From: Acanthaster planci
Taxonomy: Eukaryota > Echinodermata > Asteroidea > Valvatida > Acanthasteridae
Direction of reading: 5' to 3'
DNA: 64,000 bases
Assembly: GCF_001949145.1 (NCBI RefSeq)
Contig: NW_019091463.1
Span: 366,929 to 430,928 of the forward strand
Shown: positions 59,391 through 64,000 of the stretch, piece after piece
Layout of the letters: every line of letters begins with the position of its first letter
How positions within the stretch are numbered: the stretch's first letter is position 1
The notes under the pieces: generated by a model
What the model saw: the letters and a program-made list of their open reading frames with translations, nothing else
Database searches by the model: none
What the model was told of the DNA's origin: nothing
Translations under genes and position numbers: made by a program

Positions 59391-62300
59391 AGGGAAAGGC
59401 AGGTGGTCGGAAGAACGCAGCCAGCAGCCTCCTGACTGGGTAAGCTTCAAGAGGACACACAGTGAAATTTACAAACTAGGCAATGGCAGCTGGGATACAT
59501 ACAAGGGGATTTCAAGAAGTCTGTAGACTCCTTTGGTGAGGTACGGAGCTACAGAGGTTACAGAATAGGTTTAGGTCTTGAAATTCTGAGCCGAAGAACT
59601 AGAGATTGCACCTGGGAAAAAAACACATAGTTTGAAGTCTGAGACTTAGTAATTTTCAATTGGAATGGGACATGGAGTGAAATGCTTGCTCTGGAATGCC
59701 CATAATGCATGTACTTGCCAAAAGAAGCAGATGTCGGTACAAATCTTTTCCAATTTTAAGAAATATATTCATATTGTGGAAGAGGAATGCCATTGAAAGA
59801 CCAATCTCAGGTTAATATCAGTTACTTTTGAAATGAAACACATCAGACCTTCCCGTAAGTCTCAACTCCCACGGTACCATGCTGTATTTCACAAAGAAAA
59901 AAAACATGACCAGCTTTGTTGCAAAGAGTCACTTTGAGTGCAGAGGCCAAGTTTACACTTGGCAGGCCTGCTCCTCTCATAAGCTCCAGATACATTGTGT
60001 GCTCAAGTTTTCAGGTGTAATTCCCTAAGGTCCACAACCACATGTCCATCTGATACACTTGTTAAGTCTTTGAACGGTAATTTTTCTCTTGCAAGCAGCT
60101 GGCTTTCTGATATGCATACATGCAGTGTACCCTGAATGTACACGTCTCCTATTCCATGCTTCCTGCCTATTGCTCAGGGAATGTGGAAGAAATAGATGTG
60201 AGTTGTAGCAGTGTAACCCGATCATGAAGGGGAGGGGAGTGTAAAGTGAAAGAAAAGCAAAAGATACAAATTCATCATTAGAATCCTAAGACAGCGCCCC
60301 CAAACAAAACAAGAAATGTGTAAATACCTTTTCTAGAACATCGGCACTTTCAATTCCTAGAAACAAAACAAGACAAACAAAATGTCAACAACATGTCTGT
60401 AGGCAAAACCCTCCCCCCTCCACAGAGTAAGTTACTGGTGAGCAGCTGCTGTGGCATCCATCCACTCAAGGGCTTTAGGAAGTCTTGATGGCTTCATCTT
60501 ATCTTGCATTGGAGGTTGTGACTTAGTGGCATGTCAGAATGTTTGATCATTTCTAACAAGTTGGTCAGTTGGAGTCAAGTTATCTGTAAAGAGGTAAACA
60601 TGTCACAGCCTTGCACATTTTTTTAAATTATCTTTGAGAAGTGGGTGTTTATCATATTTCTTCATAGTCAACAGGGGAGCTTGAAAATTCGGCATTTGAG
60701 CTAAATTCACCCCAAATCCTTCTAAATAGAGTTCGTTGAAAATTGTAATGGGTACTACGTGTATTTGCCACTCTCTGTGTGTGCCTTTTCTATTGTACAA
60801 GTTTTTTTTTTTAAAGAAAGATGTAAATTTCCACATTTTTTAACAAAAATGAAATTTTCAATGACTTTGGCTGAGCCAGTCCCAAATGTTTCAATCTTCC
60901 CGAATGAACCTTAGAATTTGGCTTCATTAGTTTTCATTCCTACCTCAGTTTGTGCGTATTTCATAATGCTGTTTTAGCCTTTTTGTGTGCAAAATAGGAA
61001 ATAAATTTGCCGACAGTTTCATTGTTCTGTGGAATTTTCTCACCTGTCAATTTTGTCCATTGTAAATTTAATTCTTATGCGCTAATGTAATGTAAATGAA
61101 TTTAACAGCACCGGCAAAGACACACTGATATGTCGTGCCTTTCTTTTTAGTCGTGTCAACATTGTCCATTTTGATTGACAGTAATTAATTTGGTGTTTGT
61201 GAATTGTCTTTGAAAGGTTGTGCAAAAAAAGTTCATAAATGTTGTTTTGTACCCTGGTTTTAATTGTAACAGTCACTGGAAAACGAAGAAACTTTAAGGA
61301 AACTTCACGACTTGCCATTTTATATTTATGTATATAGTTACCTGTCTGTAGAGATTTATTTATTTAGTTACATATGTAGATTGTGCACCGTCCGCCATCA
61401 CATGTATTGATTAATGTGGTTATGAATGTCGAAGACATGTGGCATTGATGACATTCCTGAAGGTGATGTCAAGCCACCCAGCAGGCATCTGAAACTAATA
61501 AGACGTCTGTTTTTAATTTATTGATTTCAATGCACATTTGAAGTGCATAGAGCCCAGAGACACACGTAGAATACAGCTGAGTATGGTTTGAACACATTGT
61601 GCCTCATAAGCTGTTGTGGTATTATCCAGATCGCCTTTCTTGAATCAATTTTTCCAAGCTGAGTGAAATACACAGATAAGAAAAAGCAGTGAGAATGTGT
61701 GATTTGAGAGAGGGAAAATGTTCCCGTCATGCCATGGGCAGAGATCCGTTGTGACCTGGGGGGATTACCAATACATGTGCATGTTTAATCACCCTTCCCC
61801 TAATTGAGGTGGGACCTTGGATCCTGCCTCCATGTCATGCTTCGCACAAGGATGACCTTTCATCATCCCCCACACGTGACAAGAAATCTCCGCCCATGCG
61901 TCATGGGAATGCTTTAAAAATGCATCTGTATTATGGATATTATGTTTTGTGTATGTAGATAGACATTTCCAAGTGTTCAAACCATTAGCCTAAACTGTTC
62001 AAACAAATACATGCTGAATTGGTTTCTTTGCTCAAACATTCCATGCTCGATAATGCATACAGGTACAGCAGCTGTGATTATCCAATGCACGAATGAATTA
62101 CAGATGATGAATGATGAATGCGGTATATACTCGGAGCCAGTGAAAGATTTCTTTGAATCACCCCATCCTTATATGGAAAGCTCACAGTTAAGGAGCTCAG
62201 GGATTGGGCTGTTTGCAACAGGGATGGAAGGTGTCAGCCCATCGGGGAAAGAATGTTGCTGTGAATGCTGTTTGTTATTGTTGTCGTCTGTGCTTGTTTC

Positions 62301-62820
62301 TCTCTTAGTCTGAGCGTGGAGGAAGGACACAGGAGTTGTTACAAACTCTGACACATCAATTGCTCGATGATCATCGCCGCCCAGTCAGACGAACTATAGT
62401 AAACATTTCAAACATTCCTGATTACTGCCTGCAGCTCAGCCAGACAAGTGGGGCCAGTTATATCGTAGGAATATTTGTAATGTTTTCTTTGCAATTAACT
62501 AAAACTTATCGCAGTGACCAGTCAATAGAACGAATAAATATGTAACATTAGATTTACTTTTGCCGTCGTAATTGTTTAAAAAGACTTTGATTGACTTTTC
62601 CATTATCCCTAAAATGTTAATTTCATTTTGTCACTCCAAAACATCAGTTTTCAAAGTCTTTGTACAGATTTGGCTCAGACTGGCCAACAACATGTTGACG
62701 TCCATGGGACAGTTAAGTTCACGAAAAACAAAATGTGCTTTTGCATCACAGGGAGTGATCATGGGATCTCATAAAATACCATTTTATGTAAATACTGTAA
62801 TAAAATGATAAAAATAAAAT
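59391..62820 (+). other. Probable CEP135 3' UTR and downstream DNA
   Basis: AT-rich, with no coding exon recognised. Poly(A) signals AATAAA occur at 61000-61005 and as a cluster at 62799-62804 and 62813-62818. The latter would give a 3.4-kb 3' UTR. Confidence 0.4.
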
Positions 62821-64000
62821 ACAATATCTCATAAACAACTTGGCCATTTATTACCAAAATAAGTCCGGAACTTAAGAAAGCGTTCGATAAGGGCAATAAC
62901 TGCACATGAACACTTTGGGTACACAGTCTAATAAGAGCAACTGCGCAAGCATTAAATTTGATGTCAGATCACACCAAGCACCAACGACGGCATGAATATT
63001 CATCTTCCTATACTACAGTACACAATGTTTTAAGGATGCAGATTACCGGCGAAAAATTGCTGCGATGATGATCTTGGGGTACAAATTAAAGGGGGCTATG
63101 ATCGTGAAACAGGTGGTGCGTAGCAAGCCGTCGCTCCCCTCTGGCTATGGGCATACCAGACATGCTAGACAGCGGTAATTGGCCAGATGTTATAGCCCTG
63201 GCAGTTCAAATTCTTTCAGTGTCCTTCCTCCATGGTCTGAGCAAGACTGAAATTTGGACAACCGCAGTCGCGAAGTGACTGGATTCGGCTGGATGTATAG
63301 GACATTGATTTAAAGACAGGTGACTTGGTAGACTTTTGCTACTGCAAGTTTTATGGAGTGATCACTTCTTCCTCTGCGCTGATAAGCCCTGTCAGTGTTT
63401 GGCCTTTAACGAATATCTTGAAGAACGAAGCGTACACCGAGGTGTGACTACCAATTTCATTTCAGGACACCAGCACCTTCAATGCAAGTCTGTAAACCTT
63501 TACTTTCCATGTACACCAGTGAATCCTGCACAGCAACATTATGACAGGGACGCAGGCACTATTTGTTCCACAAGATGTGGCTGTGTTTGTGAAATGAAAC
63601 GTTTCAACTCAACAACCGGGGGAGGAAGTGTATCTAATAGTGACGGGTGTTAGTTGTTGGCTCAGTTGCCCAAACTCAGCAGCCTATTTTTAAACATCGG
63701 GACAAGTTTGTTTGGGATAGATCGGTACAAGATCTATCTGGAATTAAAGGAGGCTACGATGTCACTGATTTATTCACTCATTGAATGGTTTTGCACAAGG
63801 AGGTGATTTTGAAATGTGTTTTTATGTGATTTACGCATATACGGTTGTCATAACTATCTAAAGAAATAAAGCTGTCTTATTAAATAAAAGATATTAAGTG
63901 TGATTGTTAAATTTATTAGAACACCATCAAATACACATTTTCTGGCAAGGCCTTTGCTACAAAAGCCATACTTAAAACCACCACGTTGATGTTGAAATAA
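62821..64000. other. Unassigned right-hand end
   Basis: A plus-strand frame open from 63336 to 63653 has no ATG at its start and no family similarity. AATAAA signals at 63865-63870 and 63884-63889 suggest the 3' end of some plus-strand transcript, but I cannot identify a gene. Confidence 0.3.

Noticed and set aside
63336-63653. 105-codon frame near the right edge as a gene
   Set aside because: It does not begin with ATG, has no recognised family or splice-phase support, and precedes poly(A) signals, so it is more likely non-coding or UTR.

Overview
This is a eukaryotic, intron-rich window from an animal genome, most likely a marine invertebrate deuterostome. I lean towards an echinoderm, at moderate confidence. 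The reasons are spliced genes with GT-AG introns, protein similarity to vertebrate orthologues, and very frequent TACATGTA and TAGGCCTA palindromes in non-coding DNA, which I associate with echinoderm and other marine invertebrate genomes. There is one assembly gap (711 N at 46647-47357). I see no prokaryotic features, CRISPR arrays, rRNA or intact tRNA genes.

Layout, left to right. (1) 155-3359, minus strand: a DOMON-domain gene best matched to FRRS1L (ferric-chelate reductase 1-like). Four coding exons join in phase and the last exon lies off the left edge. (2) 3372-8338: mostly non-coding, with a TATA box at 7796. (3) 8339-9367, plus strand: an intronless class A (rhodopsin-like) GPCR of 342 aa that lacks several hallmark residues. 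(4) 13096-27745, minus strand: an MFSD6-type major facilitator superfamily transporter, reconstructed exon by exon (738 aa), with a second possible short C-terminus. (5) 31.58-31.82 kb: a GC-rich divergent promoter, with a splice donor leaving on each strand, that appears to drive MFSD6 leftwards and CEP135 rightwards. (6) 34521-59390, plus strand: a complete CEP135/TSGA10-family centriolar coiled-coil gene. Its 23 coding exons all keep phase and give 1,360 aa, ending in an unusual cysteine-rich terminal exon. (7) 59391-64000: a probable long 3' UTR and unassigned DNA.

The introns hold mobile-element debris: a pogo/Tigger-like non-autonomous element, two 59-bp hairpins bounded by TTAA, a 613-bp TTAA-bounded foldback, a small hAT-like element, tRNA-derived SINEs, a foldback element with minisatellite arms, and a hairpin MITE. 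TACATGTA is dense from 9.7 to 54.1 kb and I saw none outside that range.

The most noteworthy points are the single ancestral-looking CEP135/TSGA10 gene with alternative ends (a Cys-rich tail and a possible internal first exon), the TTAA-bounded mini-hairpins, the sharply bounded TACATGTA domain, and the motif-poor orphan GPCR. The genes form no pathway or operon. Apart from the inferred shared MFSD6/CEP135 promoter they look independent.
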